A program made the position numbers and the translations under genes. A stretch of 6,883 nt of DNA from assembly GCA_021838765.1 (NCBI GenBank), contig JAKCCY010000143.1, positions 1 through 6,883 on the forward strand, given 5' to 3'. The DNA comes from Nitrospirota bacterium (GTDB lineage: Bacteria > Nitrospirota_A > Leptospirillia > Leptospirillales > Leptospirillaceae). This document shows, piece after piece, positions 5,697 through 6,883 of the stretch (positions within the stretch are counted from its first letter, which is position 1; each line of letters starts with the position of its first letter). The notes below the pieces were generated by a model. That model did no database searches, was not told the origin of the DNA, and saw nothing but the letters and a program-made list of their open reading frames with translations.

Positions 5697-6883
5697 GTCA
5701 CGATGGATTCTCCAAGAATCCGGCACATTGTCATCCATTCCTCCATGGAGACCGAGAGGGGAGGAAAGAGGTATGCAATATTTCCCAATGGGCGAATGAT
5801 CATCCCCTGTTCATGGCAAAGTTGCCTGAGTGCATCCATCTTATCAGATGAGGTGGGTATCTCCCCATCATAAAGGTCGACTGCGATGATCAGACCGATG
5901 GATCGATAGTTTTTGACTCCCGGAAGGCCGACGAGAAGATCGTTTAAAATCGTCCTGGCAATCGCGTTTTTTTCATGAACTTGATCGATGAGCCGGTTGT
6001 CTTTGAGAAGGGAAAGTGTGGCTCTGGCGGCGGCAGCTCCAAGGGGATTGGCCGTGAAACTGTGTCCGTGAAAAAAAGCCCCTGGGGCCTCCCGGATCCT
6101 TTGGTAGACCTCTTCGGTCATCAGCGTTGCGGCAAGGGGCAGATATCCCCCGGTCAACCCTTTCCCCAAGCATAAAAAATCCGGAGAAACATCTTCAAGA
6201 TCCGAGGCAAACATGGCTCCCGTTCTCCCGAACCCGGTCGCCACTTCATCAAGAATCAAGGGGATGCCAAGCTCTTGGGTAAGGGCTCGGATCTTTGAGA
6301 GATACCCATGGGGCCAGACAATCATTCCCCCGGCGGCCTGAAGCGCAGGTTCGCAAATTACGGCGCACGTCTCGTCTTTATGTGTTGTGAGGGATGCTTT
6401 GAAAAGATCAAAGCATTCCTGATGGCAGGATTCTTTCCGGAGACCCACCGGACATCGAAAGCAATCCGGAGCGGGGACTTTGATCGATGGTGTGAGAAGT
6501 GGTCCGAACTCCTGATGAAAAAGGTCGATGCCACCAACGCCCACGGCTCCTAATGTATCTCCGTGGTATCCTCGGGAAAAGGAGAGAAATCGCGATGGGG
6601 TAGAGCTTCCATTTTTTGGGGATCGGGAGAGGTAGGAAAGTTTCAGGGCGGCTTCCACCGCTGTGGAGCCATTGTCTGAAAAGAAGACTCTTGTCAACCC
6701 CTTGGGAGCGATATCGACAAGCTCCTGAGCCAGGAGAATTCCGGGCTCATGGGAGAGTCCCAGAAAGGTTGAGTGGGCCCAGCGTTCGAGTTGGTTCTTG
6801 ACGGCCTGATCGATGACGGGGTTTTTGTGGCCCAGAAGATTGACCCACAGGGATGCTGTCCCATCAAGTAGCCTCTCGCCCTT
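5672..6883 (-). CDS. bioA: Adenosylmethionine-8-amino-7-oxononanoate aminotransferase, 5' end missing
   Basis: The frame is open to the window edge, giving 403 residues of a usual 430-460; the start lies outside. It is a class III PLP aminotransferase that makes 7,8-diaminononanoate in biotin synthesis in the cytoplasm. Visible marks: DGTASLWVNLLGH near the visible start, FFSDNGSTAVEAALK (phosphate-binding), RGYHGDTLGA (with Tyr and Asp equal to E. coli Tyr144 and Asp147), LDEVATGFGRTG (Asp contacts the PLP ring; Arg equals Arg253), CLGKGLTGG (Schiff-base Lys, codon 6163-6161) and IIRPLGNIAYLFPP (Arg equals Arg391, which binds the amino donor or product). The Asp-to-Lys spacing of 29 is the same as in E. 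coli. The SLW form in place of SSWW, with AHSTFLG and a PDCFRCP-x-C cluster, is closer to the Bacillus-type subgroup, in which B. subtilis uses lysine rather than S-adenosylmethionine. The amino donor is not settled. A TTG at 6697 is internal, not the start. Confidence 0.93.
   Translation of the reverse strand, partial: KGERLLDGTASLWVNLLGHKNPVIDQAVKNQLERWAHSTFLGLSHEPGILLAQELVDIAPKGLTRVFFSDNGSTAVEAALKLSYLSRSPKNGSSTPSRFLSFSRGYHGDTLGAVGVGGIDLFHQEFGPLLTPSIKVPAPDCFRCPVGLRKESCHQECFDLFKASLTTHKDETCAVICEPALQAAGGMIVWPHGYLSKIRALTQELGIPLILDEVATGFGRTGAMFASDLEDVSPDFLCLGKGLTGGYLPLAATLMTEEVYQRIREAPGAFFHGHSFTANPLGAAAARATLSLLKDNRLIDQVHEKNAIARTILNDLLVGLPGVKNYRSIGLIIAVDLYDGEIPTSSDKMDALRQLCHEQGMIIRPLGNIAYLFPPLSVSMEEWMTMCRILGESIVTCQTKHQH

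Noticed and set aside
5697..5738. ATG 5738 as the start of the exported protein
   Set aside because: It would overlap bioA by 67 bases, with GGAGGA directly abutting the ATG and no usable spacing; the added residues only lengthen an already long leader.
6695..6697. TTG as the start of bioA
   Set aside because: The frame continues upstream with family residues such as the DGTASLW and AHSTFLG segments, so this TTG encodes an internal Leu.

Overview
The window reads as ordinary, densely packed bacterial chromosome with about half G+C. It holds seven protein genes in two converging blocks and almost no non-coding DNA; the longest gap is 68 bases. No RNA gene, insertion sequence, phage gene, CRISPR array or origin is visible. 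A Gram-negative host is suggested by the heptosyltransferase-type (GT9) genes and by an exported protein resembling DUF4412/LolA-type periplasmic proteins. The tight overlaps, TTG starts and gene content would fit a Nitrospirota-like bacterium such as Leptospirillum. That placement is a guess from general impression, not a sequence match.

The plus-strand block (2-3831) looks like one cell-surface glycan operon. It begins with the 3' part of a GT9 glycosyltransferase, followed by a complete second GT9 enzyme, a NodB-type polysaccharide deacetylase and a GT4 glycosyltransferase. Each gene overlaps the next by one to four bases (shared A at 535, TTGA at 1596-1599, ATGA at 2318-2321), so translation is probably coupled. 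None of the three complete enzymes has a signal peptide or membrane helix. Together they probably add and trim sugars on the cytoplasmic face, for example on lipopolysaccharide core or a lipid-linked precursor. After a 68-base gap with a small inverted repeat and a strong ribosome binding site comes a small DUF433 gene of the antitoxin-like type, with no toxin gene beside it.

The minus-strand block (6883 down to 3862) starts with bioA, whose 5' end lies outside the window. It continues with an exported protein of about 300 residues and a diacylglycerol-kinase-family lipid kinase, again with overlapping or nearly overlapping ends. BioA belongs to biotin synthesis; the other two point to the cell envelope, so the shared operon is more likely packing than one pathway.

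The two blocks meet tail to tail across only 30 bases with no recognisable terminator. I see no clear new biological system. The points most worth a second look are the orphan DUF433 gene with its palindrome, the cytoplasmic deacetylase between glycosyltransferases, the changed residues in the lipid kinase, the uncertain start of the exported protein, and a roughly threefold excess of GATC across the window.
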